A DNA stretch of 64,000 bases from Fundicoccus culcitae (GCF_024661895.1 NZ_CP102453.1:248001-312000), one strand, 5' to 3'; shown: positions 9,859 through 19,623, counted from the stretch's first letter. The notes: generated by a model from the sequence alone, not told the origin. Translations and numbers: made by a program.

Positions 9859-10251
9859 TTGATTAAAATTTATTGTGATGGGTCTTTTCAACAAGATACG
9901 AAAAAAGCGGGGATTGGTATTCTTTTCTATTATGAGGATGAACCTATCCGTTTTCAAAAAGCGCTTGAAGGCTTAAATGACAATCATGAAGCCGAATTTA
10001 TGGCCATTATTCACGCTTTTCAAGAGCTAAATAAAAGAGATGTAAAAAATCAACTGATTGTGATTCATACGGATAGTAAAATAGTCGCTAATTCAATCGA
10101 TAAACAGTTTGCTAAAAATCCAACCTATCATGATCTACTGCAACAGATTCTTCAATTAATGGACCCTTATACCTTAGCTTTTGTGAAGTGGATTCCTGAA
10201 AAAAGCAACCAAGCCGCCGACGCTTTAGCAAAACAAGCCTTGCGGAAATGA
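9859..10251 (+). CDS. RNase HI-family protein (YpdQ/YpeP-like)
   Basis: A 130-residue RNase H-fold protein that would cut the RNA strand of RNA-DNA hybrids. The four carboxylates are in place: D7 in YCDGS, E46 in NHEAEF, D72 in HTDSK and D121 in ADALAKQAL. It lacks the N-terminal hybrid-binding domain and the basic protrusion, as in short Firmicutes homologues, some of which have weak activity. A GTG at 9850 is in frame, but AATGAGG overlaps it and is correctly spaced for the TTG at 9859, so I chose the TTG. Confidence 0.85.
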   Translation: MIKIYCDGSFQQDTKKAGIGILFYYEDEPIRFQKALEGLNDNHEAEFMAIIHAFQELNKRDVKNQLIVIHTDSKIVANSIDKQFAKNPTYHDLLQQILQLMDPYTLAFVKWIPEKSNQAADALAKQALRK

Positions 10252-10262
10252 TTGCGATTTTA

Positions 10263-11387
10263 TTATTTCTTTCCCCAATATTGATAATAATCTACCTTCA
10301 ACGCACCATTATAAAGTTTACGTTTCTTGGTGGCTTTTTCACCGTAGAAATGTTCAAAATTTTCATGGCTACTTAAAATATATTTGCTCCATGTGGGCAT
10401 AGTCCGGTAAATGTCTCCCATTTGTTTATATAAGCGCTCTACTTGCGTTTGATCAAGTAGACGATCCCCATAAGGAGGGTTACTGATTAAAATTCCAAAT
10501 TCTTTATTGGGACGATAATCACTTAATTGCATTTGTTTAAATTCAATACTATCGCCAACGCCAGCCGCTTGCGCATTGCGTTTAGCGATTTCTATCATGC
10601 GACCATCTATATCTGTTCCAAGTATGTCTAATTTAATATCATGGTTAATCGCCTCAGTAGCTTCCTGACGCACAGCAGCCCATACTTCAGGTTGTAAATA
10701 CTCCCATGACTCAGCTGCAAAGTTTCGCTTTAAGCCAGGAGCGATATTATGTCCCATTAATGCCGCTTCAATTAAAATGGTTCCTGAACCACAAGTTGGA
10801 TCATACAAAGGTCGTTCGGGATACCAAGTTGTCAGCAGGACTAGAGCCGCTGCCATATTTTCTTTTAAGGGTGCACCACCTTTTTCGGTTCGGTAGCCGC
10901 GTTTGAATAGACTTGTTCCACTTGTATCTAAAGTCAGTAAGACATGATCTTTGAGAATAGATACTTCGATGTGATACAGTGCGCCTGTTTCGCTTAAAGG
11001 TGTTTTACGATGATAATAGTCCATCATTTTTTTAGCGATGGCTTTTTTGACAATGCGTTGTACATTGGGCACACTATGCAATTGCGATTTAATCGATTTA
11101 CCACTAACAGGAAATTCTGCGTCCAAAGGTAAAATTTCTTCCCAAGGAAGGGCATAGGTTTGATCGAATAAACTTTCAAAGGATTTAGCATCGAATTCTC
11201 CGAAAATAATTTTGATTCGATCAGCCGTTCTAAGCCAAATATTCGTTGTAGCAACATCTTTAGCGGTTCCATGAAAGCGAACACGACCATTTTCGACTTG
11301 TGTTTGATAATGTAAGTCCTTGAGTTCTTGATTGACAAGCGATTCGATTCCAACCGCAGCCGTTGCAATGAGTGGGTATGTTTTCAT
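10263..11387 (-). CDS. THUMP-domain class I rRNA methyltransferase (YpsC/RlmL-like)
   Basis: SAM-dependent RNA methyltransferase. The N-terminal THUMP domain (about residues 40-160) is followed by a Rossmann methyltransferase domain with DPTCGSGTI (SAM loop) and NPPYGDRL (N6-adenine/N2-guanine-type catalytic motif). This is the single-domain homologue of the RlmL N-terminal half, expected to modify G2445 of 23S rRNA (family knowledge). The open frame runs up to 11504 into rnpB; the ATG at 11387 with AGGAGT upstream and family-like MKTYPLIATAA is the correct start. It follows gpsB-rnpB on the same strand. Confidence 0.9.
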   Translation of the reverse strand: MKTYPLIATAAVGIESLVNQELKDLHYQTQVENGRVRFHGTAKDVATTNIWLRTADRIKIIFGEFDAKSFESLFDQTYALPWEEILPLDAEFPVSGKSIKSQLHSVPNVQRIVKKAIAKKMMDYYHRKTPLSETGALYHIEVSILKDHVLLTLDTSGTSLFKRGYRTEKGGAPLKENMAAALVLLTTWYPERPLYDPTCGSGTILIEAALMGHNIAPGLKRNFAAESWEYLQPEVWAAVRQEATEAINHDIKLDILGTDIDGRMIEIAKRNAQAAGVGDSIEFKQMQLSDYRPNKEFGILISNPPYGDRLLDQTQVERLYKQMGDIYRTMPTWSKYILSSHENFEHFYGEKATKKRKLYNGALKVDYYQYWGKK

Positions 11388-11411
11388 ATGTACTCCTATT
11401 ATTAAAATGAT

Positions 11412-11438
11412 AAAAAAAGACTCTTTTTTCAAGAGTCT
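11412..11438 (-). terminator. rnpB terminator
   Basis: On the minus strand AGACTCTT, short loop, AAGAGTCT, then a run of T. It ends about 25 bp before the methyltransferase ATG, so the downstream gene depends on readthrough or a very short promoter region. Confidence 0.85.
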
Positions 11439-11452
11439 GGGGTTACCTATAA

Positions 11453-11828
11453 AGTAAATTTCGATAAGCCATGTTCTGTCAAAATGAATGTGATAGGTAG
11501 CCATTCATTTTGGGTAATCATCTATCTACATAATAAATGTCTTTTGTTCCGTTGATTTCCAGTCGAAAAGCGCCCCTACCAATGTTTGGGTTGCTCGCTC
11601 GAGGGGTTTACCCGTTCCACCTTCAAGTTTCCTTGAAGTATCGTCACTGTGGCACTTTACAGCTTACTAATTCATAGCCAGAGCCTTAGAATGTTGGGCC
11701 GCCGTTAGTTTTTACACTACCTTAGCTTATTGTTTCGCTAAGCACGAACACTACAAGCATCTCAGCTTGTGCGAGTATGGACTTTCCTCAGTTAATATAC
11801 ATTAACCGCGATTACCTGAAATTTACTG
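11453..11828 (-). ncRNA. rnpB: RNase P RNA (type B)
   Basis: Catalytic RNA of RNase P, which matures tRNA 5' ends. On the minus strand it contains the conserved core GAGGAAAGTCCATACTCGCA, the universally conserved ACAGAACATGGCTTATCG near the 3' end, GTGCCACAGTGACGA, and TAGATAGATGATTACC. The termini AGTAAATTTC and GAAATTTACT pair as helix P1 and set the boundaries. Length of about 376 nt and features match the Bacillus type B form. The 5' end is only about 6 nt from the gpsB stop codon and I see no convincing promoter there, so it may be processed from a gpsB transcript or use a promoter inside gpsB. Confidence 0.97.
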
Positions 11829-11834
11829 TGAAAA

Positions 11835-12188
11835 TTATTTAGTTGATTGCGTAAAATTAGACGTGTTATCTGTGTTATTTATTTTTGATCCAAAAACATG
11901 TTTTTCTAAGTTCGATAAACGTTTTAAGATATCAAAGTTTGTCACACCACTACCGGGTGAAGCCGGTACGTTCTTTTTGGTCAAAGCTAATTGTTTGGTT
12001 AAGTCGTCGACTTTGCTCACTAAACGTTCGTTCTCATTTTTTAGATAAGCCACATCTTTTTGATAGGAATCATAATCACGAATGATGCTATCTAGATATT
12101 CGTCTACTTCAGCCACGTTATAGCCTCGCATCGATTTATTAAACTCTTTCTGTAAAATGTCTTTTGCGGTCAGGTTTTTTTCCGCCAT
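11835..12188 (-). CDS. gpsB: Cell-division protein GpsB
   Basis: DivIVA-family membrane-associated coiled-coil protein of 117 residues that coordinates penicillin-binding proteins between septal and peripheral growth. The N-terminal DivIVA domain contains DILQKEFNKSMRGYNVAEVDEYLD (in parts: KEFNKSMRGY then VAEVDEYLD), followed by a coiled coil (about 35-70) and a short C-terminal trimerisation segment. The frame is open to 12251, but GAGGTGATTGTA precedes the ATG at 12188 and the family starts there. A natural partner of the PBP1A encoded in this window, whose long cytoplasmic tail could be a docking surface (inference). Confidence 0.95.
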   Translation of the reverse strand: MAEKNLTAKDILQKEFNKSMRGYNVAEVDEYLDSIIRDYDSYQKDVAYLKNENERLVSKVDDLTKQLALTKKNVPASPGSGVTNFDILKRLSNLEKHVFGSKINNTDNTSNFTQSTK

Positions 12189-12481
12189 TACAATCACCTC
12201 TATATGAATTATCTTAGTACTAAATTTTTTTATATTGTATATTATCGTCAATCTGTTTTAGCCACGTTTAATATATTACTATTTTACTGATATTATATCA
12301 AAAAAATCTTACTATCTTTAAACCTTTTTAATAAAAATACCTTAATAAATTATCGTATAAAACATTATCTATCTTAAGACCGTAAAAAGTCAAGTAAAGT
12401 TTATACTTGCTATCTGTTTAGATAAAGATTGAAAAAAAGATAGCTCTCGGTCATAATAAGATAAAAGTAGGTGAAAGGTCA

Positions 12482-12997
12482 ATGGATAAAAATAATATTT
12501 TAGCTGTTTTAGAACAATTAATTATAGGTCAACACTTCCAATGTGAGTGGGGGATTGAATGGAATGAACAACAACATTATTTTGAATTGATTTTTCAATT
12601 CAGTCTACCTAATCCAAATGGGATAAGCTTTAAAGATGCATTTGGTAATAGCATCTCTTATACAACGATTCCGTACGAAACAAGTATTCTTTTTTATGAT
12701 AAGGATCATTTAAATGTTGAACATAGTAATTATGTGAACAGTATTCCAATTAGTCATAATCAAGGGATTGCCTACGGGGAATTATTTGCTATCGTCAAAT
12801 ACTTAAAACATTTAACCAGTAGTGTGCGAGTGGAATGGTTAGACTATTTATTTGATTCGCCACATGATGCCTATTTTGAAATTTGTTGGAATGATCATGA
12901 TTTTGCTCAAATAAAGAAAGGGCTAATTGAAGCCAACCGCTATAATAGTGCACCGGTATTTTTTCCAAAAAACGAAGCCAAAGGAGGCCTTTATTAA
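12482..12997 (+). CDS. DUF3013 family protein
   Basis: A 171-residue acidic protein with no signal peptide or membrane segment. The sequence and position directly before prmA match the DUF3013 family common in Lactobacillales, whose function is unknown. Visible features are several Trp/Tyr-rich strands (FQCEWGIEWNEQQHYFEL) and EWLDYLFDSPHDAYFEICW near the C-terminus. The ATG follows AGGTGAAAGG. Its stop codon overlaps the prmA start (TAATG), which implies translational coupling with the rRNA and protein methylation genes downstream. Confidence 0.85.
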   Translation: MDKNNILAVLEQLIIGQHFQCEWGIEWNEQQHYFELIFQFSLPNPNGISFKDAFGNSISYTTIPYETSILFYDKDHLNVEHSNYVNSIPISHNQGIAYGELFAIVKYLKHLTSSVRVEWLDYLFDSPHDAYFEICWNDHDFAQIKKGLIEANRYNSAPVFFPKNEAKGGLY

Positions 12998-13941
12998 TGG
13001 TCGAAACGTATTATTATATTACCATTACTAGTTCGATTGAAACGAGTGATCAAATTGATTTAGTCAGTCATGTCTTATTTGAAGCAGGTGCCTTAGGTAC
13101 CCAAGTTAGTTACGCTCCAGATTATTTAGACAATCATCCTGATTTATTTGGTGAAATCCCACTAAAATTACCCCAATGGTATTTAGAACACGCCACTGAA
13201 GTAGAAGGCTATTTCGATACGATGCCCAATGTGTTTGAAATCAAACACCAACTACAAGAAATGTTCCCGACAGAAACATTCAATGTTGTTGAAGGGAAGC
13301 TTGATCACGAGAATTGGCACAAAAACTGGATGAAATACTATCAACCAGAGCATATTTCGCGTTTTTTAACGATTGTACCATCTTGGCAAAGCTATGAAGC
13401 ACAAGCAGATGAATTGATTGTGCGAATCGATCCTGGCTTAGCCTTTGGTACCGGCAATCATCCGACAACTCGCTTAAGTGCTCAAGCTTTAGAGTTGTAC
13501 TTGCGATTGGGGGATGTTGTTTATGATGTCGGAACAGGCTCAGGAATACTTTCGTTTGTGGCAGATAAACTGGGGGCTAGTCACGTAATTGGCTTAGATT
13601 TGGATCCCCAAGCGGTTGAAAGTGCGAATAATAATTTAGACCTACAACAGGAAATTACGGGTTCAATTGAATTTAAAGTCAATGATTTACTAAACGGTAT
13701 GACGCAAAAAGCCAATCTTATTGTGGCTAATATTTTACCGCATATCCTGGTAAAGCTGTTAGATGATGCGCTTAAATTATTACATCCGGGGGGATATTTA
13801 ATTTTAGGGGGTATTTTGTTAGAAAAAGCGGAATCCTTATTGGATGTCATCAGACAATATGACCAACTGGAATTAATTCAACGCATGGAGTATAAAAACT
13901 GGGTGAATATTGTTGTGCAATTGAAAGTTGAGGACGCTTAA
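12997..13941 (+). CDS. prmA: Ribosomal protein L11 methyltransferase PrmA
   Basis: SAM-dependent methyltransferase that methylates lysines and the N-terminus of ribosomal protein L11. The N-terminal substrate domain (about 1-120) is followed by a Rossmann domain with DVGTGSGILSF (SAM loop), GLDLDPQAVESANNN and IVANILPHIL (catalytic-region motif). Its 314 residues are the standard length. It overlaps both neighbours by the TAATG arrangement, forming a tightly coupled DUF3013-prmA-rsmE unit. The order prmA-rsmE is conserved across Firmicutes. Confidence 0.96.
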   Translation: MVETYYYITITSSIETSDQIDLVSHVLFEAGALGTQVSYAPDYLDNHPDLFGEIPLKLPQWYLEHATEVEGYFDTMPNVFEIKHQLQEMFPTETFNVVEGKLDHENWHKNWMKYYQPEHISRFLTIVPSWQSYEAQADELIVRIDPGLAFGTGNHPTTRLSAQALELYLRLGDVVYDVGTGSGILSFVADKLGASHVIGLDLDPQAVESANNNLDLQQEITGSIEFKVNDLLNGMTQKANLIVANILPHILVKLLDDALKLLHPGGYLILGGILLEKAESLLDVIRQYDQLELIQRMEYKNWVNIVVQLKVEDA

Positions 13942-14705
13942 TGCAACGATATTTTGTTGAAATTCCAAAAATAACTATCGGTGATACGCTCACTTTAAAT
14001 CAGAATGACAGTCACCATTTGATACGGGTGATGCGGGCTAAATTGAACACCGAAATTCTAGTTGTCGATAGCCAACAGCAAGTATTTATTGCAGCCTTTA
14101 TCCGCGCAAATGACCAACAACTAGCCGAAGTGAAGGTATTAACGGCATATCAGCAATCAGTTGAAATGCCAGTTGCGGTTACAATCGCTTGTGGCTTGTC
14201 TAAACATGATAAAATTGATACCATCGTTCAAAAGGGCACAGAATGTGGCATGGATGCCTTTATTCCCTTGGCCTTGGATAGGGATGTGGTCCAGTGGACA
14301 CACAATAAAAGTCTTGCTAAAATTGAACGGTTAAAAAAGATTGCTAAAGAAGCTGCTGAACAAAGTCACCGTCAAAAAATACCTGAGATAAAGGATTTAA
14401 TGAATCTAAATCAATTATTCGAAATCTGTTGGCAATATGATTATTTACTAGTTGCCTATGAAGAAACAGCGCGATCGACAGAACAATCGCAACTGAGTCA
14501 AGTATTTAATCAGTTGGAAAGAGGGAAGCGTATCTTAATTGTTTTTGGATCAGAAGGTGGCTTAACTGCAAATGAAATAACGTTATTGGAAGCCAATGGG
14601 TTTACAGCATGTAGTCTAGGCCCTAGAATTTTACGAGCTGAAACCGCGCCTATCTTTTTTTTAAGTGCATTAAGTTATAAAATAGAAATAGAAAATAAAA
14701 TTTGA
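13941..14705 (+). CDS. rsmE: 16S rRNA m3U1498 methyltransferase RsmE
   Basis: SPOUT-class methyltransferase (254 residues) that methylates U1498 of 16S rRNA. The N-terminal PUA-like domain contains [10 protein letters not shown]. The C-terminal knotted SAM-binding fold has [28 protein letters not shown] and [12 protein letters not shown], the signatures of this family. The start overlaps the prmA stop, so translation is coupled. deoC follows after 16 bp and is probably cotranscribed. Confidence 0.96.
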   Translation: MQRYFVEIPKITIGDTLTLNQNDSHHLIRVMRAKLNTEILVVDSQQQVFIAAFIRANDQQLAEVKVLTAYQQSVEMPVAVTIACGLSKHDKIDTIVQKGTECGMDAFIPLALDRDVVQWTHNKSLAKIERLKKIAKEAAEQSHRQKIPEIKDLMNLNQLFEICWQYDYLLVAYEETARSTEQSQLSQVFNQLERGKRILIVFGSEGGLTANEITLLEANGFTACSLGPRILRAETAPIFFLSALSYKIEIENKI

Positions 14706-14721
14706 AAGAAGGATTCATAAT

Positions 14722-15393
14722 ATGAGATTAGCAAAATATATTGACCATACACTTTTAAAAGCCGACGCAACCCCAGAAATGATTGAAAAATTATGTCAGG
14801 AAGCGATTGAGTACGATTTTATGTCTGTTTGTGTCAATCCTGTCTGGGTTAAACTAGCCAGCAAGTTACTTGATGGGACAGAAGTTAAAGTTTGTACGGT
14901 AATCGGTTTTCCTTTAGGGGCATCAACGACAGCCACTAAAGTATTTGAAACCAAACAAGCTCTATTAGATGGTGCTAATGAAGTGGATATGGTCATGAAT
15001 ATTGGAGCTGCCAAAGCAGGTGATTGGGAGGTTGTTAAAGAAGATATTCATCAGGTAGTTAAAGCTACTGTAAGACCTGCCATTTTAAAAGTGATTCTAG
15101 AAACATCTTATTTAACGGCCGATGAAATTGTCCAAGCATCATTAATGGCAAAAGAAGCGGGTGCCGATTATGTTAAAACCTCTACTGGTTTTTCATCTGA
15201 AGGAGCGACGGTTGAAAATGTTAAATTGATGCGCGAAACAGTGGGTAACGAAATGGGCGTTAAAGCCAGTGGTGGCGTTTCTAACTATGAAGAAGCGATG
15301 GCCATGATTGAAGCGGGTGCGAGCCGCTTAGGAGCGTCCAAAGGGATTCAAATTGTCGATCATATCGATAGCTTAGATGAATCAAGTTATTAA
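14722..15393 (+). CDS. deoC: Deoxyribose-phosphate aldolase
   Basis: Class I aldolase cleaving 2-deoxyribose-5-phosphate to acetaldehyde and glyceraldehyde-3-phosphate in deoxynucleoside catabolism. A TIM-barrel of 223 residues with Schiff-base lysine K152 in YVKTSTGFS, the second active-site lysine in VKASGGV, and [11 protein letters not shown] is AGAAGGA. Its position between rsmE and rel, away from other deo genes, is notable; 16 bp separate it from rsmE, so it probably rides on that operon. Confidence 0.96.
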   Translation: MRLAKYIDHTLLKADATPEMIEKLCQEAIEYDFMSVCVNPVWVKLASKLLDGTEVKVCTVIGFPLGASTTATKVFETKQALLDGANEVDMVMNIGAAKAGDWEVVKEDIHQVVKATVRPAILKVILETSYLTADEIVQASLMAKEAGADYVKTSTGFSSEGATVENVKLMRETVGNEMGVKASGGVSNYEEAMAMIEAGASRLGASKGIQIVDHIDSLDESSY

Positions 15394-15413
15394 GCTGAAA
15401 TCAAGCATAAACT

Positions 15414-15442
15414 TTGATTTATAGGGCATATTAGCGTATAAT
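15414..15442 (+). promoter_or_regulatory. Promoter of rel
   Basis: TTGATT, 17 bp, perfect TATAAT (15437-15442), 31 bp before the rel ATG. A strong sigma-A match, so rel can be transcribed independently of deoC. Confidence 0.8.
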
Positions 15443-15472
15443 AGGAATATTAAACATAAAGAAGGTGAAACT

Positions 15473-17674
15473 ATGGCAAGAGGACAAGAATTAACCGCAT
15501 CAGAAGTTTTAGATATTTGTCGCAGCTACATGAATGAGGCGAATGTAGCTTTTGTTGAAAAAGCACTTAACTTTGCAACTAAAGCACATGAAAAACAAGT
15601 ACGTTTATCTGGTGAGCCATATATAGTTCACCCGATTCAAGTGGCGGGTATTTTAGCTAAAATTCACTTAGACCCCGCTACGGTTGCGACAGGTTTTTTG
15701 CATGATGTGGTTGAAGATACAGAGTATACCATTGAAGATATAAAAGAGAATTTTTCTGAAACAGTGGCTTTTCTAGTCGATGGCGTTACTAAATTAGGGA
15801 AAGTTCGTTTTCAAAGCAAAGAAGAAGCCTTAGCTGAAAATCATCGAAAAATGTTATTAGCTATGGCTAAGGATATTCGGATTGTGATGGTAAAATTAGC
15901 TGACCGTTTGCATAATATGCAAACCTTGAAGTTTCAAAAACCCGAAAAACAAATTGAAAAGTCTCAAGAAGCGATTGAAATATATGCACCCTTAGCTGAT
16001 CGTATTGGGATGAATTTAATTAAATGGGAATTAGAAGATATTGCTCTACGTTATTTAAATCCTACCGAGTATTATCGGATCGTTAAATTGATGGCTAGTA
16101 AAAGAGATGAACGTGAAAAGTATATTCAAGAAGCCATTGTTGAAATAAATGAAGCTGTCCAAGAGTTAGAAATTACGGCTGACGTTTATGGACGTCCGAA
16201 ACATATTTATTCAATTTATCGTAAGATGACCGATCAAAACAAAGACTTTAATCATATTTATGATTTGCTAGCTATTCGTGTATTAGTCGATAGTATCAAA
16301 GATTGTTATGCCGTTTTGGGGGCGATCCATACTAAATGGAAGCCTATGCCGGGTCGTTTTAAAGATTATATTGCCATGCCAAAAGCTAATATGTATCAAT
16401 CCATCCATACAACCGTAATAGGTCCCTATGGTAAGCCGATTGAAATTCAAATTCGGACACATCAAATGCACGAAGTGGCCGAGTATGGGGTTGCCGCTCA
16501 CTGGGCATATAAAGAAGGGAAAACAGATAAAACTGAACCTTCAGATAATATTCAAAAACAATTGGATTGGTTTAGAGATTTAGTAGAATTGCAAGACGAA
16601 GCCAAGGACGCTAGCGAGTTTATGGACTTTGTCAAAGAAGATATTTTTAAGGATCAAGTGTATATCTTTTCTCCTAAAGGTGACGTTTTTGAGTTACCTA
16701 AAGGCAGTGGTCCAATTGACTTTGCTTATCATATTCATACGGAAATTGGGAATAAAACCATAGGGGCTAAGATAAATGGTAATATAGTACCATTGAATTA
16801 CGAACTGAAAAATGGGGATATTGTTGAAATTTTAACGAATCCTAATTCGAACGGTCCTAGCCGTGATTGGCTAAAACTAACCCACACATCGAAAGCTAGA
16901 AATCGGATTAAACGCTATTTTAAATTGCTCGATCGCGATCGAAACAAAGATATCGGCGAACAGATGATGGAAAAAGAATTAAAAGAAATTGGGTATACCA
17001 TTAAAGAAATGACACGTAAAAACCGTGAAAAAGAACTCCTAGAACGGTTTAACTTTAATCAAATGGATGATTTATATGCTGCCATCGCTTTAAATGAGAT
17101 ATCTCCAACGACTATTATTAATCATCTAGGCTTAAGACCCAATAAATCAATTGAATCAACAAAACAAACGACCGTCTCTAAAGAAGTGTCAACCACCCCT
17201 AAAACACCACGCACCATTCATGAGAGTGGCGTGGTAGTTAATGGAATGGATAACCTGATGATCCGTTTAAGTCGTTGTTGTAACCCTGTTCCAGGTGATG
17301 AAATTGTTGGTTATATTACCAGAGGACGTGGGGTATCCATTCATAGAAAAGACTGCCCTAACTTTGTTAACGAACCCGAGTTACTCAATCGTACCATTGA
17401 TGTTGAGTGGGAAAATGCGGCTGAATTAGTTGATGATTATGAATCTGAAATTAAAATATTTGGTTTTGATCGCTCTGGTTTGATTAATGATGTTTTACAT
17501 GTCGTTAATCATACCGTTAAAAACTTACGGAATGTGAATGGGAAAGTTGATAAAGACAGTAATGCGATTGTCACGATAAAGGTGGCCATTGCTAATACGT
17601 CACAACTCAATGACTTGATGCTCAAATTACGTAATATACCTGATGTCTATAGTGTCGAACGTGTTAGTTCTTAA
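15473..17674 (+). CDS. rel: Bifunctional (p)ppGpp synthase/hydrolase Rel
   Basis: Stringent-response enzyme of 733 residues. The HD hydrolase domain contains H77-D78 in LHDVVEDTEY. The synthetase domain contains the substrate loop KANMYQSIHTTV near residue 305. Then come a TGS domain (about 396-455, IFSPKGDVFELPKGSGPIDFAY in parts), the Cys-rich CC/ZFD helical part (LSRCCNPVPGDEIVGY) and a C-terminal ACT domain from about 660. All catalytic motifs for both activities are intact. The order rel-dtd is conserved in Firmicutes. CbpB, encoded in this window, is a known Rel-binding partner in Bacillus. Confidence 0.97.
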   Translation: MARGQELTASEVLDICRSYMNEANVAFVEKALNFATKAHEKQVRLSGEPYIVHPIQVAGILAKIHLDPATVATGFLHDVVEDTEYTIEDIKENFSETVAFLVDGVTKLGKVRFQSKEEALAENHRKMLLAMAKDIRIVMVKLADRLHNMQTLKFQKPEKQIEKSQEAIEIYAPLADRIGMNLIKWELEDIALRYLNPTEYYRIVKLMASKRDEREKYIQEAIVEINEAVQELEITADVYGRPKHIYSIYRKMTDQNKDFNHIYDLLAIRVLVDSIKDCYAVLGAIHTKWKPMPGRFKDYIAMPKANMYQSIHTTVIGPYGKPIEIQIRTHQMHEVAEYGVAAHWAYKEGKTDKTEPSDNIQKQLDWFRDLVELQDEAKDASEFMDFVKEDIFKDQVYIFSPKGDVFELPKGSGPIDFAYHIHTEIGNKTIGAKINGNIVPLNYELKNGDIVEILTNPNSNGPSRDWLKLTHTSKARNRIKRYFKLLDRDRNKDIGEQMMEKELKEIGYTIKEMTRKNREKELLERFNFNQMDDLYAAIALNEISPTTIINHLGLRPNKSIESTKQTTVSKEVSTTPKTPRTIHESGVVVNGMDNLMIRLSRCCNPVPGDEIVGYITRGRGVSIHRKDCPNFVNEPELLNRTIDVEWENAAELVDDYESEIKIFGFDRSGLINDVLHVVNHTVKNLRNVNGKVDKDSNAIVTIKVAIANTSQLNDLMLKLRNIPDVYSVERVSS

Positions 17675-17688
17675 TCTAATCAATATCT

Positions 17689-17721
17689 GCATATAATAGC
17701 CAACTATTATATGCTTTTTTT
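17689..17721 (+). terminator. Terminator or attenuator between rel and dtd
   Basis: GCATATAATAG, 4-nt loop, CTATTATATGC, followed by seven T. It ends about 20 bp before dtd, so dtd is probably read by partial readthrough. Confidence 0.8.
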
Positions 17722-17741
17722 AAAGGGAGAGTAGGGAAAGT

Positions 17742-18188
17742 ATGCGGATTTTAATTCAAAAAAGTTTAAATAGCTCGGTGTCAGTCGACGGCAAAGTTAT
17801 TGGCGAAATTACAAAGGGTTTTGTGATTTTGGTTGGTGTTACACACGCTGATACACTAGAAGATGTGACGTATTGTGCTCGTAAAATCCGTCAAATGCGC
17901 TTGTTTGAAGACGAAGCAGGTAAAATGAATTTAGATTTGGAGGCTGTTAAGGGACAAATTTTATCCATTAGCCAATTTACCTTACATGCCAATACTAAAA
18001 AAGGGAATCGACCTAGTTTTATTGAGGCGGCTAGACCCGAACAAGCGGAAGAACTTTATCATGCTCTAAACAGACAACTGGAAGAGAGTGGTTTAACCGT
18101 AGCCACCGGAGAATTTGGAGCCATGATGCAAGTCAATATCTTAAATGATGGACCTGTTACTATCCTACTGGACTCAAAAAATCGTTAA
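17742..18188 (+). CDS. dtd: D-aminoacyl-tRNA deacylase
   Basis: Removes D-amino acids (and glycine from tRNA-Ala) mischarged onto tRNA. 148 residues, standard length. Signature motifs are SQFTLHANTKKGNRPSF (active-site Ser-Gln-x-Thr) at about 78-94 and the C-terminal NDGPVTILLDS, the Gly-Pro cis-proline region. SD is GGGAGAGTAGG. It follows rel, as in most Firmicutes, and ends at a strong terminator. Confidence 0.96.
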   Translation: MRILIQKSLNSSVSVDGKVIGEITKGFVILVGVTHADTLEDVTYCARKIRQMRLFEDEAGKMNLDLEAVKGQILSISQFTLHANTKKGNRPSFIEAARPEQAEELYHALNRQLEESGLTVATGEFGAMMQVNILNDGPVTILLDSKNR

Positions 18189-18191
18189 CTC

Positions 18192-18235
18192 AAAAAACGA
18201 CCATTTAACCCAATCGTTAACTGGTCGTTTTTTTG
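18192..18235. terminator. Bidirectional terminator between dtd and the amidase gene
   Basis: AAAAAACGACCA pairs with TGGTCGTTTTTT around a 20-nt loop; A- and T-tracts serve both convergent genes. Confidence 0.9.
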
Positions 18236-18243
18236 TAGATTAA

Positions 18244-19623
18244 TTAATTTGATGCCTCATTAGCTGCTTGGTTATCAAAATAATTGGATAAACCAGTAAC
18301 AATTGCTTCGGCTATATTATGGCGATAGTCTTCAGAACGAATAGAAACTAAATCGTTTGTATTACTCATATAACCAAGCTCCAGTAATACGGCGGGACGA
18401 CTGTTTTCACGAATGACATGATAATTACCAAAGTTGGTGCCATTATTAATCATATTCACATTAATCAGTTCATTATTAATGCTGTCAGCAATCGAAAAAT
18501 CACTTTCGTGATAATAATAAGTTGTTATCCCTGACCAATCTGGATACAAAGAAGCATCATAATGTAAACTAATGAACACATCAGCATTTGATTGATTACT
18601 AATATCAACAATCCCATTAAGTGGTACAAAGGAATCATCATCCCGTGTCATTAACACTTCAGCCCCTAGGGCTTCTAAATGGTCACGTATTATATAAGCC
18701 GTGTCTAAAGTGACGTCTTTTTCATAGGTTAATTCATCATAACTGATAGCCCCTGGATCTTCACCCCCGTGACCAGGATCAATCAATATGGTAGCATCGG
18801 CTAATGAACCAGGATTAGTTGTCCCAACGTGTCCGACCGAATCAGCTAAGTAGGCGACAAGTCGGTCTTCAACATAACCACGAATGCCATTTTCATCTTC
18901 TACAAAAGCAAATTCATTGCCGACATCATCGGTAACAATATCGAGTACTGTGAAGGTTTGATCGCGATCAATTTCATAAATATAATCGGCATATACCGAA
19001 GGTGAATCGTATAATAGTTGAAAATCAGAACGGATAACACCGATATCTTGTAACGCAAGCCTTTCAGCTTCAAGTGCCTGTTCGTCCATCGCTTCTTCTG
19101 TGAGTTCAGCTGTTGGAACTTGTTCAGGATTGATAAGACCCACAAGTCGGGTTCTAAAATAACCAACCCCATCTGTTAAGGTGACGCTAATCCAACCGTT
19201 ACTCTCATAATTTATGGGTAAATATTGACCAGATTCTAGGTTGGTGATTAGCTCTGAATTTTCATCCGGACTGGAGTAGACAGGGGTATTGACTAAAATT
19301 TGCGCATATATATTTTGATCAGATACTAATTGCTGATTATCAAGTAACCACTGCGGAATCCAACCATCATAAGTCCCAAAGCGGACACGATTCCAACCGT
19401 TATCGGAAGAAATAACCGTTACTTGATCGCCACTCGATAATTCAACAATGGCATTTGAATTGGTTGCTGCGCTTTCTCTTATCACAACATTATCTTGCTC
19501 AATGATAATGGTTGTATCACTTAAGAGATTTGCGATAGCTAAAGACCCTATTAGTAAAACTAAAATCGTCAAAATAGGGGGGAAATACTTTTTAGAAAAG
19601 ATTTTCTCTAAAATATTTGACAT
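18244..19623 (-). CDS. Membrane-anchored N-acetylmuramoyl-L-alanine amidase with SH3b domains
   Basis: Cell-wall hydrolase (Amidase_3 family) cutting the bond between muramic acid and L-alanine. An N-terminal anchor (about 14-36) is followed by bacterial SH3 domains (about 43-100, 110-165 and 195-265) and the zinc amidase domain from about 278. Zn ligands H285 (DPGHGG), E301 (YEKDV) and H354 (SLHYDA), and catalytic E415 (LLELGYMSN), are all present. TTG at 19635 is in frame; I prefer the ATG at 19623, although the SD is poor either way. It resembles LytC/YrvJ-type amidases often found upstream of hisS. Confidence 0.92.
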   Translation of the reverse strand: MSNILEKIFSKKYFPPILTILVLLIGSLAIANLLSDTTIIIEQDNVVIRESAATNSNAIVELSSGDQVTVISSDNGWNRVRFGTYDGWIPQWLLDNQQLVSDQNIYAQILVNTPVYSSPDENSELITNLESGQYLPINYESNGWISVTLTDGVGYFRTRLVGLINPEQVPTAELTEEAMDEQALEAERLALQDIGVIRSDFQLLYDSPSVYADYIYEIDRDQTFTVLDIVTDDVGNEFAFVEDENGIRGYVEDRLVAYLADSVGHVGTTNPGSLADATILIDPGHGGEDPGAISYDELTYEKDVTLDTAYIIRDHLEALGAEVLMTRDDDSFVPLNGIVDISNQSNADVFISLHYDASLYPDWSGITTYYYHESDFSIADSINNELINVNMINNGTNFGNYHVIRENSRPAVLLELGYMSNTNDLVSIRSEDYRHNIAEAIVTGLSNYFDNQAANEASN

